Positions 36,195 through 45,461 of a DNA stretch of 64,000 nt are shown here, piece after piece. This stretch comes from Desulfofustis glycolicus DSM 9705 (GTDB taxonomy: Bacteria; Desulfobacterota; Desulfobulbia; Desulfobulbales; Desulfocapsaceae). The notes beneath the pieces were generated by a model. It saw only the letters and a program-made list of their open reading frames with translations, was not told the origin of the DNA and made no database searches. The stretch's first letter is position 1; every line of letters starts with the position of its first letter. The DNA is taken from assembly GCF_900130015.1 (NCBI RefSeq), contig NZ_FQXS01000002.1:62001-126000 (forward strand), written 5' to 3'. The translations under genes were made by a program, and so were the position numbers.

Positions 36195-37792
36195 CCTATC
36201 CGGACCTACCCTGGATCATTGAACACCGGGAAGATCGCTGCACTCTGTGCGGCCATTGCACCACTGTCTGCCCAAAGGAATCACTCTATCTGGCCTACCG
36301 GCGGCAGCGTATGCCGCAACTGCAGATCCTGAGCAAGAAGCGCGGCAATGAATACCGGACCTTTACCGGCATCCGCCAGCGTACCGATCCGGCCCATGCC
36401 TGTATCGGCTGCGGCATGTGCGCAATGGTCTGCCCGAACGAGGCGATAACTCCGGTACTCAACACCGTGGAACGCCGCTCCCAGTTCTTTGCCAACCAGA
36501 AGGGTGAGGCCTACAAACGCGGCGGCCGACGCAACGCCTCCGGAGCAACCCTGCTCGACCGGGTCATCTTCGATCGCATCTCGATGCTCACCGACCCGGC
36601 ACTCGATGCCGGCCGGCACGAATTTACGGTAACCACCTCGATCGGCCGTATCCTGTCGCCGGAAGATTACCTGGACCGCCGTGTCAAAGGTGGCTGGATT
36701 CCGCCGACCCGGGAGGTGTTCCCGTTTATCATCGGATCGATGTCGTTCGGCGCGCTGTCGCCCAATATGTGGCTCGGACTGCTCCAGGGCGTCGCCTATT
36801 GCAATGAAGTCCTCGGCATACCGGTGGTCATGTGCACCGGCGAGGGTGGCTGTCCGCCGTGGGTGCTGAAGAGTCCGTACCTGAAATACATCGTGCTGCA
36901 GATCGCCTCCGGCTACTTCGGCTGGGACGAGATCATCCGGGCGATACCTGAGATGCAATGCGACCCGGCGGCGATCGAGATCAAGTACGGCCAGGGCGCC
37001 AAGCCCGGGGACGGTGGCCTGCTCATGTGGTACAAGGTCTCCAAGTTGATTGCCCGGTTGCGCGGCGTCCCGGAAGGCGTCGACCTGCCGTCGCCGCCGG
37101 TGCACCAGACGCTGTATTCGATCGAGGAGAGCGTCATGAAAATGATCCAGACCATGTCCATGGCTTTCGGCCACACGGTCCCGGTCTATCCCAAGATCTC
37201 CGCCTCGACCTCTGCCAAAGCGGTACTCAACAACCTGGTACGCAATCCCTATGCCGGCGGTCTGCTGATCGACGGTATTGATGGCGGCACCGGCGCCGCC
37301 TATCACGTATCGCTGGACGCCACCGGCCACCCGGTCGCTTCCAACGTCCGTGAGTGCTATCTCGATCTCTGCGCCCAGGGCATGCAGAACGAGGTACCGA
37401 TCTATGCCGCAGGCGGCATCGGCAAGAACGGCAACGTCGCCCAGAACGGTATGGCCCTGATCATGCTCGGGGCCAGTGCCGTACATATCGGTAAATATAT
37501 CATGCAATCCACCGCCGGTTGTCTGGGCAACGAACAGAACCGCTGCAACGTCTGCAACCTTGGCATTTGTCCGAAAGGCATCACCAGCCAGAACCCGAAA
37601 CTCTACCGGCGCCTCGATCCGGACAAGGTCGCCGAGCGGGTGGCCGAAACCTTCATGGCCATCCAGACCGAGGTGAAAAAGATCATGGCCCCGCTCGGAA
37701 GGTCGCAATCGCTCCCCATCGGCATGTCTGATGCGATCGGCATCGGCGACAAGGATGCCGCCGATTTACTGCAGATCAAATATGTCTGCTGA
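36152..37792 (+). CDS. gltB: Glutamate synthase, FMN-binding subunit with ferredoxin domain
   Basis: 546 residues that add ammonia to 2-oxoglutarate to give glutamate. N-terminal dicluster ferredoxin part (CTLCGHCTTVCPKE and CIGCGMCAMVCPNE) feeds electrons to the barrel domain, which holds PFIIGSMSFGALSPN, CTGEGGCPPW, ASTSAKAVLNNL, GIDGGTGAAYH and the FeS-cysteine cluster NRCNVCNLGICPKG. The start overlaps the amidotransferase gene; AAAGGAACTC is the ribosome site. It lacks the GXGXG domain of bacterial GltB, found in the next gene. Confidence 0.93.
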   Translation: MVPIRTIPVEPGSLTYPDLPWIIEHREDRCTLCGHCTTVCPKESLYLAYRRQRMPQLQILSKKRGNEYRTFTGIRQRTDPAHACIGCGMCAMVCPNEAITPVLNTVERRSQFFANQKGEAYKRGGRRNASGATLLDRVIFDRISMLTDPALDAGRHEFTVTTSIGRILSPEDYLDRRVKGGWIPPTREVFPFIIGSMSFGALSPNMWLGLLQGVAYCNEVLGIPVVMCTGEGGCPPWVLKSPYLKYIVLQIASGYFGWDEIIRAIPEMQCDPAAIEIKYGQGAKPGDGGLLMWYKVSKLIARLRGVPEGVDLPSPPVHQTLYSIEESVMKMIQTMSMAFGHTVPVYPKISASTSAKAVLNNLVRNPYAGGLLIDGIDGGTGAAYHVSLDATGHPVASNVRECYLDLCAQGMQNEVPIYAAGGIGKNGNVAQNGMALIMLGASAVHIGKYIMQSTAGCLGNEQNRCNVCNLGICPKGITSQNPKLYRRLDPDKVAERVAETFMAIQTEVKKIMAPLGRSQSLPIGMSDAIGIGDKDAADLLQIKYVC

Positions 37793-37852
37793 TCGACAGC
37801 TGCGCACAAAGGAATTGCTGTTATCGCTTATCATCTTGCAAGGAGTTCTTTA

Positions 37853-40189
37853 GTGACTACCACGGTCTTACACGGGCGGGACGAAAACGGCCTGCGCATC
37901 TCTTCCATGGATTTCGAACGGCTGGTCCGCGAAGCCGCCGTCCAGTCGCCCCAGTTGGTGCTGGAGACCTTCGGACAGCACAATATCGGCATCCGGCTGC
38001 AACGACCGGGTGGTCTGCACCTGCAGATCGAAGGCCCGTGCGGCCAGCGGCTCGGGGCGATGGGACAGCCGGGAACAACCATTTCCTGCCGGGGATCGGT
38101 CTCCGATGACCTGGGTTATCTCAATATCGGCGCGGACATCACCGTCCTCGGCGACGCGACCAACGGCGTCGGCAACGCCATGGCGGCAGGCAGGCTCTCC
38201 GTCGGCGGCTCCATCGGCGCCCGCGGCCTGACCATGACCAAATGGAATCCGGAGCATAGTCGTCCGGAACTGTGGATTCTCGGTTCGACCGGCGACTCGT
38301 TTGCCGAATTCAATTGCGGCGGCATCGCCGTGGTCTGCGGCCACGAAGCCAAAAACCCCGACAACGTGCTCGGCTATCGACCCTGCGTCGGCATGGTCGG
38401 CGGCCTCATTTATTTCCGCGGCCGGCACGACGATTCCTATGCCCAAACCAACGCCCGCCTGGCACCGCCCGACGACGAGCAATGGCAGTGGCTGATCGAC
38501 AATCTGCCGCTCTACTTGGAGCGGATCGGTCATCCGGAATTGTTCGAGCTGCTCAGCGTGCGCGACGAGTGGCAGATGCTGATCGCCGTCACGCCGCAGG
38601 AACGAGCACTGATGTGGTCCGGCCCGATGCCCATGGCCGAGTTCCGCCGACAGTTCTGGAGCAAGGCCTTCGGTGGCGGCGACCCGCTGCGCGATCTGGC
38701 CCCTGACCAGGATCGTTCGCCAATCGGCACCATCGTCACCGGCGAGTTGCGCCGTCGGGCACCCTGGTGGGCCAACAATGAAGCGGCAGCACCCTGCACC
38801 TATTATTGCCCGATCCACATCCCCACCGTTGAGCGGCTACGCTTGATCAGGGAAGGGCGGATCGACGAGGCCTACGAATTGGTACTCGGCTATACGCCCC
38901 TGCCGGCCTCGGTGTGCGGGGCCATCTGCCCCAACCTGTGCATGGAAAACTGTACCCGGACCGGCATCGACGGCTCCATCGAAATGCAGATTCTCGGCCG
39001 CGCCGTCGCTCATTTCAAGGCACCCGCGGAGGCTCCACCGATCGGCAAAAGGGTCGCTGTCATCGGCGGCGGTCCGGCCGGACTCAACGCCGCCTGGCAG
39101 CTGGCCATCGCCGGTATCGAGGCGCACATCTTTGAAAAGGACAGCCGGCTCGGCGGCAAACTGGCCCAGGTCATTCCCTGGGAGCGGTTGCCGCAGGCCA
39201 TCTGGGACGAGGAGATCAAACGATTCCGCTCGATGTCCAATATCACCGTCCATGAAAATAGCGGCATGGACCCGGACACCTTCGAGCGGCTCCTCCGGGA
39301 ATTCGACTACGTGATCATTGCCGTCGGCACGCATCAGCCCCGCCGGCTAACCTTCCCCGGCCACGAACGGGTCGTTCCGGCACTTGATTTCCTCAAGGAG
39401 GCAAAAGGAAAAGAGACCATGAATATCGGTCCGCAGGTGGTGGTCATCGGTGCCGGCAACGTCGGCTGCGATGTAGCCTGCGAGGCCTACCGTCTCGGGG
39501 CGCAGCAGGTGACCCTGGTCGACATCCAGAAACCGCTCGCCTTCGGCAAGGAAAAGGAGGCGGCGGAAGCCCTCGGCGCCCAATTCCGCTGGCCGGTCGT
39601 CACCAAAGAGGTCACTACCGACGGCCTGGTCACCGACAGCGGGGAATTGATCCCTGCCCAGACGGTCTTTATTTCCATTGGCGACGTTCCGTCCCTGCCA
39701 TTTTTGCCCGAGAGTGTGCAGACTCTGCAGGTCGGCGGTGCGAGTTGGATCAAGACCGACCCGTCACATCGGACGTCCGATGCCAAGGTATTGGCGGTCG
39801 GCGATGTGGAAAAACCCGGTCTGGCAACCGACGCCCTCGGCGCCGGCAAGGTTGCGGCCGAAACCATTATCGCTGAAATCAAAGGGGCGCCATACGTCCC
39901 GTTCAGCAAACAGCTGATTCCGCAGCGCGCCCTGACCATCACCCATTACAATCCGAGCGAGCGCGGCAGCACCGAAGCGGAACAGGCCGACCGGTGTCTC
40001 TCCTGCGCTACTTGCCGGGACTGTCACCTGTGCGAGACGATCTGCCCGACCGGGGCCATCAGTCGCCGGGACATCGAGGCCGGCGGGCAACGGAGTTTCG
40101 AGTACATCTCGGATGAAAACAAATGTATCGGCTGCGGCTTCTGTGCCGATACCTGCCCATGCGGCATCTGGCAAATCAACCCATTCTAA
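37853..40189 (+). CDS. gltD: Glutamate synthase GXGXG/GltD-like/ferredoxin fusion
   Basis: 778-residue three-part protein. Residues about 1-230 are the GXGXG beta-helix (HNIGIRLQRPGGLHLQIEG, AAGRLSVGGSIGARGLTM, GIAVVCGHEA). About 300-690 form a GltD-type flavoprotein: FeS loop (CGAICPNLCMENC), FAD site VAVIGGGPAGLNAAW, NAD(P) site VVIGAGNVGCDVA, and LAVGDVEKPGLATDALGAGK. The end is a 2[4Fe-4S] domain (CRDCHLCETICPTG, CIGCGFCADTCPCG). The GTG start follows AAGGAGTTCTTTA. It accepts electrons from NAD(P)H or ferredoxin for the preceding subunit. Confidence 0.92.
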   Translation: MTTTVLHGRDENGLRISSMDFERLVREAAVQSPQLVLETFGQHNIGIRLQRPGGLHLQIEGPCGQRLGAMGQPGTTISCRGSVSDDLGYLNIGADITVLGDATNGVGNAMAAGRLSVGGSIGARGLTMTKWNPEHSRPELWILGSTGDSFAEFNCGGIAVVCGHEAKNPDNVLGYRPCVGMVGGLIYFRGRHDDSYAQTNARLAPPDDEQWQWLIDNLPLYLERIGHPELFELLSVRDEWQMLIAVTPQERALMWSGPMPMAEFRRQFWSKAFGGGDPLRDLAPDQDRSPIGTIVTGELRRRAPWWANNEAAAPCTYYCPIHIPTVERLRLIREGRIDEAYELVLGYTPLPASVCGAICPNLCMENCTRTGIDGSIEMQILGRAVAHFKAPAEAPPIGKRVAVIGGGPAGLNAAWQLAIAGIEAHIFEKDSRLGGKLAQVIPWERLPQAIWDEEIKRFRSMSNITVHENSGMDPDTFERLLREFDYVIIAVGTHQPRRLTFPGHERVVPALDFLKEAKGKETMNIGPQVVVIGAGNVGCDVACEAYRLGAQQVTLVDIQKPLAFGKEKEAAEALGAQFRWPVVTKEVTTDGLVTDSGELIPAQTVFISIGDVPSLPFLPESVQTLQVGGASWIKTDPSHRTSDAKVLAVGDVEKPGLATDALGAGKVAAETIIAEIKGAPYVPFSKQLIPQRALTITHYNPSERGSTEAEQADRCLSCATCRDCHLCETICPTGAISRRDIEAGGQRSFEYISDENKCIGCGFCADTCPCGIWQINPF

Positions 40190-40195
40190 GCCACC

Positions 40196-40222
40196 GGCGG
40201 GACAGGTTTTAACCTGTCCCGC
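40196..40222. repeat. R3 hairpin, best copy, 3' of glutamate synthase
   Basis: GCGGGACAGG and CCTGTCCCGC flank TTTTAA seven bases after the gltD stop. Weaker variants lie at about 40304-40327 and 40345-40372 (GTTTAACCCCATCCCGG). Together they occupy most of the 240-base gap before the next gene. No T-run follows. Confidence 0.75.
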
Positions 40223-40429
40223 GCTAACTTCTGTCCTCCGCCTACCTTCAGCGTGGTCGGAAGGGCTGGCCGGGGGACTGATTTCCATTTTGAAAACGCA
40301 AAAAGGGACGGGTTTTTGCCTGCCCCTTGCCTTCACCACGGTCGGCACGAGTTTAACCCCATCCCGGCCGCTCACAATCACAACACACTCCGATAACACC
40401 CCAGATCCGATTGATTCCGAGACGACAAC

Positions 40430-40705
40430 CTATTTCTGAAACCGCAGGTAGACTTTGTACGCGCCGCTGTCGATATCACGCGGCAGCAGATCGCCGTCGG
40501 GGACCATGATGGTCAGCACCCTGCCCTTGAGGGGGTCCTTGGTCTTCTTGCCGCGCCGTTCCATCCCAGACGGACCGGCAACACCTTTGCGGGGTGGACG
40601 GATGTGGAGCAGTTTGGCCTCAATAAAACCGCTCGGTGGGGGCGGTTCGGTCTTGGCAGGAAAATTCTGGCTCAGCGACGGGGTGGACCCGATGATTATT
40701 TCCAT
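40430..40705 (-). CDS. Small proline-rich hypothetical protein
   Basis: 91 residues, basic, with a PPPPSGFIEA segment and a C-terminal SGAYKVYLRFQK; no signal peptide or membrane helix. The ATG follows GGAGCGCCGTC, a plausible ribosome site, and codon use looks like its neighbours. It diverges from the kinase-phosphatase fusion gene. I recognise no family; it may be a real short gene or a chance frame. Confidence 0.45.
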   Translation of the reverse strand: MEIIIGSTPSLSQNFPAKTEPPPPSGFIEAKLLHIRPPRKGVAGPSGMERRGKKTKDPLKGRVLTIMVPDGDLLPRDIDSGAYKVYLRFQK

Positions 40706-40979
40706 GACGGCGCTCCGGAGCGTTGGACCACGGCAGTGCCTGCGACGCTGCCTGTTATCTGTAGGAAATATAAGGCAGATAATACCCGATCAGACAATGT
40801 TGACAAGTTCTTCGACCACGGATGTGCGTCTTTTTCCATCCTCTCGGCCGACAACACCGTTGCCGCTGGGCTCACCGCGACCGCTCACGGCAGGAAAATG
40901 GCCGGTAATGATTCAGCAGGCATGCTATAGTAGATCAACCAAAGATCGTATCGTCAGCAGCATCAATACTCCGGCTCCA

Positions 40980-43079
40980 ATGAAGAACCCACTCGCCAAA
41001 AAACTCAAGCCGATCAAAGAGGTCCAGACCATTCGCGGTGTGCAGCTACCGATCGGCCTGGAATTCAGACAATTGGTGATCACCGGCCCGCCGGGGGCAG
41101 GAAAAACCTATTATATCAACCAGATCCGAGGGTGGCCCAACGAAGGATACATCGACCTGAGCAGGAAAGGATGGTGGCGCGACCAAACCTTGATTTATCG
41201 TCCGCGTGAAATCAACCTCGGCATCCCCTATCGCGGCCGGAAAGAGGTGCTCACCGTTTTTGACCAGGAGTGGCGCGAATCTCCACCGGGATCGCTACAA
41301 ATCGACTATCAGCGCATCAGAATTCCGCCACAGTCCCACAGTCTGCTGCGGACTAATTGGCGAGACCGCTATATTTTCGAATTCATCATCCCCGAACCGG
41401 AAGTGGTCTACGAGCGACGACGCAGCCGGCAAAAAGAAGGCTACTTCCCGGTAGATGCAAACTTGACCCTGGCCGAGGTGACCCGACAAATCCAGACCTA
41501 TTGCGATATCGCCCTTTATCTCCATCGAGCCGGGGTCCATGTATGCATCAGGCACGATATCAGCGAGCCGCCGATGTTGATCAGCGAAAAAGGCGATGTG
41601 TCCCTGCCGCCTTGGGCCGTGGCAGACGCCAAGCCGCGGCCGAACCTGAAGACGTTGACCGGCTGGAAACAGCTGCTGCTCGGCCAGAGTCCGATTCCCT
41701 GGTTTTCGGTAACCGACAAAATACAGGAGTTGACCGGGCCGAGCCGGATTCCTCACGACGGCAAGAGCCTGGACATCCTCATCGGCGCCTTCCACCTCCG
41801 ATTGTCTCCGGAAATACCGATGGGCACCAGCAAGGACTACCTGCGCTTCAACCGCAACTGGATCGTCAAGAAACCGGGCAGTTGCAGCGAGGTCAACATT
41901 CGCGGCTTTGCCCGTATCTGTCCCGGAGATACCGTTATCATCGGGCGTTCAAACAAAGATTATGACGATCTATTCTCTTTCACCAGAGAGGTGGCCAAAC
42001 GCCAACTATCCGTTTCCAACCTCAAGGGCGATCTGCTGGTCAAGCCGCTCAGTGATCAGCAGCGGATCAGCGTCGTCCGGATCGAGGATCTGGACAGCAG
42101 GGAACAGATGGATGCCAGCCGGGTCATGGCGATGCGCCAGGTGCGCTCACTGCTGGGCGGAAAAATCGCCGATCTGGACCGAACCAGTGCGCTGTCCCTG
42201 ATTCTCGAAGTCAATGAGATCCTGGCCACCGAATCCTATCGACCACTCGACGGTTATGACCTGCCCGGCGGCCTGGTGGAGTTACCGGACGAACCGACAC
42301 CGGTCATCATCGGCGACCTGCATGCTCAGACCGACAACCTGCTCAAAATTCTCACCGAGAATTGTCTCTTCCAGGCCTTGAAAAGAAACAACGCGATTCT
42401 CTGCATCCTCGGTGACGCGGTCCACTCGGAAAACATCGAGGAGATGGAGAGGATGGACAGTTCGATCCTGATCATGGATCTGATCTTTTCCCTGAAACGA
42501 CGGTTTCCCGCCAATGTTTTTTACCTGCGAGGCAACCACGACGATTTCAATCCGGAACTCTCCAAAAACGGTGTCGCCCAGGGACTCTTGTTGAAAATGG
42601 AACTCGAGCGGCAACGCGGCCACGCCTACGTCGAAGCGATGCAGACGTTTTATCACCGCCTGCCCTACATGATCGTCAGCCCCTCGTTTATCGCCACCCA
42701 CGCCGGACCACCGCGGGCCGGAACCACCCGGGAACAGATCATCCAGATCAGATTGAACCGTCAGACCGGTGAGGAGTTGACCAAGAATCGTCTCAAACGG
42801 CCACACTATCTGAGTGGTTACGGCAAAGCCGATATCAAGACTCTGCGTCAGGCCTTTCAAGCCTCGAAGTCCACACCGATCATCGTCGGCCACACCCCGC
42901 TCGACCCGTTCGGCTCAGTCTGGCAGAATGTCGGCGGCATCAAGAATCATCACATCATCTGCAGTTCACACCAGAACGGCCCGGCCTGTTTCACGAGGAT
43001 CAACGGCAAGATGGTGCCACTCACCTATTCCGCGGAACCGCTGACTAAATTGATCAACAAACTCAAACACAGGCCGTGA
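40980..43079 (+). CDS. P-loop kinase / FHA-like / metallophosphatase fusion
   Basis: 699 residues joining three modules. Residues about 25-170 are an AAA/adenylate-kinase-type P-loop domain: Walker A GPPGAGKT at 36-43 and a lid-like YERRRSRQKEG. Residues about 300-370 resemble an FHA phosphopeptide domain (GDTVIIGRSN, EVAKRQLSVSNLKGDLLVKPLS). Residues about 440-690 are a calcineurin-like phosphatase: GDLHAQTDN, LGDAVHSEN, RGNHDDFNP, ATHAGPP, VGHTPLDPFG. Kinase plus phosphoesterase order recalls bacterial Pnkp RNA repair proteins, but no ligase is present. No ribosome site is clear, so the start is less sure. Substrate unknown. Confidence 0.8.
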   Translation: MKNPLAKKLKPIKEVQTIRGVQLPIGLEFRQLVITGPPGAGKTYYINQIRGWPNEGYIDLSRKGWWRDQTLIYRPREINLGIPYRGRKEVLTVFDQEWRESPPGSLQIDYQRIRIPPQSHSLLRTNWRDRYIFEFIIPEPEVVYERRRSRQKEGYFPVDANLTLAEVTRQIQTYCDIALYLHRAGVHVCIRHDISEPPMLISEKGDVSLPPWAVADAKPRPNLKTLTGWKQLLLGQSPIPWFSVTDKIQELTGPSRIPHDGKSLDILIGAFHLRLSPEIPMGTSKDYLRFNRNWIVKKPGSCSEVNIRGFARICPGDTVIIGRSNKDYDDLFSFTREVAKRQLSVSNLKGDLLVKPLSDQQRISVVRIEDLDSREQMDASRVMAMRQVRSLLGGKIADLDRTSALSLILEVNEILATESYRPLDGYDLPGGLVELPDEPTPVIIGDLHAQTDNLLKILTENCLFQALKRNNAILCILGDAVHSENIEEMERMDSSILIMDLIFSLKRRFPANVFYLRGNHDDFNPELSKNGVAQGLLLKMELERQRGHAYVEAMQTFYHRLPYMIVSPSFIATHAGPPRAGTTREQIIQIRLNRQTGEELTKNRLKRPHYLSGYGKADIKTLRQAFQASKSTPIIVGHTPLDPFGSVWQNVGGIKNHHIICSSHQNGPACFTRINGKMVPLTYSAEPLTKLINKLKHRP

Positions 43080-43454
43080 TGGGTGGGCGGATGATCAGGC
43101 CGCAGCGCAGCAGCTGGAGACAGGACCGGCCAGACCTTCCGACCATGACGCCGATCTTCATTGTTCTTTCTGACGTCCCGTCATGGGAGTATATGAAATC
43201 GTTCTATCGAACTGGTTGGCTGCCCTGCCAGTGGCACCATTGATTTTCATGTTTTATTGTGACATTCCGTCATGGGGGTAATAAAGATTAGCAAGCAATG
43301 AAGCAGGGATGGATGTATAATTGTCTTGAAGAGAATCCTGATCATCTGCTAATCAGTCCCTAACTTTTCCGACGTTGGAAAAATCATCTCAATCGATACT
43401 CGCAGTCCGCCCGGTGTTGAGACTTGCTCCTGGCAGACTGTGATACAATCAGCC
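43080..43454. other. Gene-free repeat-containing interval
   Basis: 375 bases holding an R2 fragment at 43090-43133 and two R4 modules at 43151-43190 and 43240-43283; each R4 has a TTCAT core and ends CCGTCATGGG. No gene and no clear promoter for the downstream phosphate genes is visible. Confidence 0.6.
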
Positions 43455-44141
43455 ATGGATATCAAATCTACCACTCCGCTGTCCGGCCTGTTCAGGAAAT
43501 CACCGTTCAAACCGGTGCAACAGCATATGCGCCTGGCATTCAACTGTATCTGCCTGTTGCCGCCACTGCTCGACGCCTTGTATCGCAAGGATTATGAACA
43601 GCTCAAGGAATTTGCCGAAGAAATCATCGCACTTGAATCGGAAGCCGACGAAATCAAACAGGCCTTTCGCCTAAACATGCCGAATACGCTGCTGCTGCCG
43701 GTCGATCGCAAAGACCTGCTCAGCCTGATGAGCGATCAGGACCATCTCGCCGACCTAGCCGAAGAAATCGCCAAGGTGCTGCTCTATCGAGACATGGAGG
43801 TGCCCGACGCCCTCAAGGTTATACTCGACGAACTGTTGGAAGGGACCATGGAGATCAGCGTAGCGGCCAAGGATCTGATCGAACAACTCGATGAGCTGCT
43901 GCAGGTCGGCTTTCGCGGCCGCGAGCAGGAGAAGGTCTCACTAATGATCGCCGGTGTTCGGCGCAGCGAACACAATATCGACGCCATCATCCATCGGGTC
44001 AAACGCACGCTGTTCGAACATGAGCGCCGGCTCGACCCGATTTCGGTCATGTTCTGGTATCAGTTGATCGATCTGCTTGGTGGCATCTCCGACCAGGCCG
44101 AAAACATAGCCGATCGGCTTCTGCTCTTCCTCTCAAAATAA
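43455..44141 (+). CDS. DUF47-family Pit accessory protein
   Basis: Helical cytoplasmic protein of 228 residues, PhoU-like in fold (DUF47, TIGR00153). Family patterns include PFKPVQQHMRLAFNC, EEIIALESEADEIKQAFRLNM, LPVDRKDLLSLMSDQDHLADLAEEI and LGGISDQAENIADRLLLFL. Members regulate or assist the adjacent Pit transporter. It lies 12 bases before pit. An in-frame ATG 15 bases earlier is an alternative start. Confidence 0.9.
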   Translation: MDIKSTTPLSGLFRKSPFKPVQQHMRLAFNCICLLPPLLDALYRKDYEQLKEFAEEIIALESEADEIKQAFRLNMPNTLLLPVDRKDLLSLMSDQDHLADLAEEIAKVLLYRDMEVPDALKVILDELLEGTMEISVAAKDLIEQLDELLQVGFRGREQEKVSLMIAGVRRSEHNIDAIIHRVKRTLFEHERRLDPISVMFWYQLIDLLGGISDQAENIADRLLLFLSK

Positions 44142-44153
44142 TCAGCTATCAAC

Positions 44154-45419
44154 ATGGACATCATCGCATCGTACGGCACCGTTCTCGTGGCCCTGGCCGT
44201 AATTTTCGGCCTCTACATGACCTGGGGAATCGGTGCCAACGACCTGGCCAACGCCATGGGTACCTCGGTCGGTGCCGGAGCGGTCACGATCAAGCAGGCG
44301 ATCTGCATCGCCATTGTCTTCGAATTCGCCGGTGCGGTACTGGCCGGCGGGCATGTAACCGGTACGATCAGGAAAGGGATTATCGACCCTTCGGCAATCA
44401 CCGGTTCCCCGGAGATTCTTGTCTACGGAATGCTCGCCTCGCTACTGGCCGCCGCCTTCTGGCTGATGGTCGCCTCATGGAAGGGCTGGCCGGTATCGAC
44501 CACCCACTCGATCGTCGGTGCCCTGATCGGCTTTGCCATCGTCGGTATCGGTCCGGAGTCGGTGAAGTGGGGCAAGGTCGGCAGTGTCGTCGCCAGCTGG
44601 CTGGTCAGCCCTGCTGTCGGCGGGACCATCAGTTTTCTGCTGGTAATGAGCACCAGAAAACTGATTTTCGACACCGACAACCCATTGCGTAACGCCAAAC
44701 GATTCGCTCCCGGCTATGTCTTTCTGGTTGGCTTCATCATTTCCCTGGTCACCCTTTTCAAAGGTCTCAGCCATCTCAATATCGATCTGTCGGTACCGCA
44801 GAGCTTCGGCGTCGCTATCTGCTTTGGGTCGTTGACGTCCATCATCGGCTGGTATTTCATTCGCCGGATCAAGGAAGACCGTGTTGCCGACCGAGATTTT
44901 CATTTTGCCAGCGTGGAGAAGGTTTTTGCGCCGATGATGATTTTTACCGCCTGCGCCATGGCCTTCGCCCATGGCTCGAACGACGTGGCCAATGGCATCG
45001 GTCCGCTGGCAGCGGTAATCAGCATCGTCAGTTCCGGCGGCGAGGTCATGCAAAATTCACCGTTGCCGGTCTGGGTCCTGCTGATCGGCGGCGGTGGTAT
45101 CGTGCTCGGCCTGGTGACCCTGGGCTACCGCGTCATGTTGACCGTCGGCCGCAAGATAACCGAACTCACCCCGTCACGCGGCTTCTGTGCCGAACTGGCC
45201 GCCGCAACGACAGTCGTCATCGCCAGCCGGACCGGCATGCCGGTATCGACCACCCATATTCTGGTCGGCGCCGTCCTCGGTGTCGGCCTGGCCCGCGGCA
45301 TCGGCGCTCTCGATTTGCGGGTCGTCCTGAACATTATCGTCAGCTGGCTCGTCACCCTGCCGGCCGGAGCCATCATGGCGATGCTCTTCTTCTTCACCTT
45401 GAAGGGAATTTTCGGCTGA
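44154..45419 (+). CDS. pit: Low-affinity inorganic phosphate transporter
   Basis: PiT-family permease of 421 residues, cation-coupled phosphate uptake. Two inverted signature repeats are seen: GANDLANAMGTSVGAGAV near the N-terminus and HGSNDVANGIGPLAAVISI in the second half, with VSTTHSIVGALIG and VSTTHILVGAVLG. About ten membrane segments. Paired with the DUF47 gene. Confidence 0.95.
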   Translation: MDIIASYGTVLVALAVIFGLYMTWGIGANDLANAMGTSVGAGAVTIKQAICIAIVFEFAGAVLAGGHVTGTIRKGIIDPSAITGSPEILVYGMLASLLAAAFWLMVASWKGWPVSTTHSIVGALIGFAIVGIGPESVKWGKVGSVVASWLVSPAVGGTISFLLVMSTRKLIFDTDNPLRNAKRFAPGYVFLVGFIISLVTLFKGLSHLNIDLSVPQSFGVAICFGSLTSIIGWYFIRRIKEDRVADRDFHFASVEKVFAPMMIFTACAMAFAHGSNDVANGIGPLAAVISIVSSGGEVMQNSPLPVWVLLIGGGGIVLGLVTLGYRVMLTVGRKITELTPSRGFCAELAAATTVVIASRTGMPVSTTHILVGAVLGVGLARGIGALDLRVVLNIIVSWLVTLPAGAIMAMLFFFTLKGIFG

Positions 45420-45461
45420 ATCGCCCAGTCCGGAAAACCGATCTTCATACACAAGTCTCTT

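Noticed and set aside
43090-43283. CRISPR array
   Set aside because: Only two or three imperfect modules with unequal spacing and no cas genes; they match repeats elsewhere in the window.
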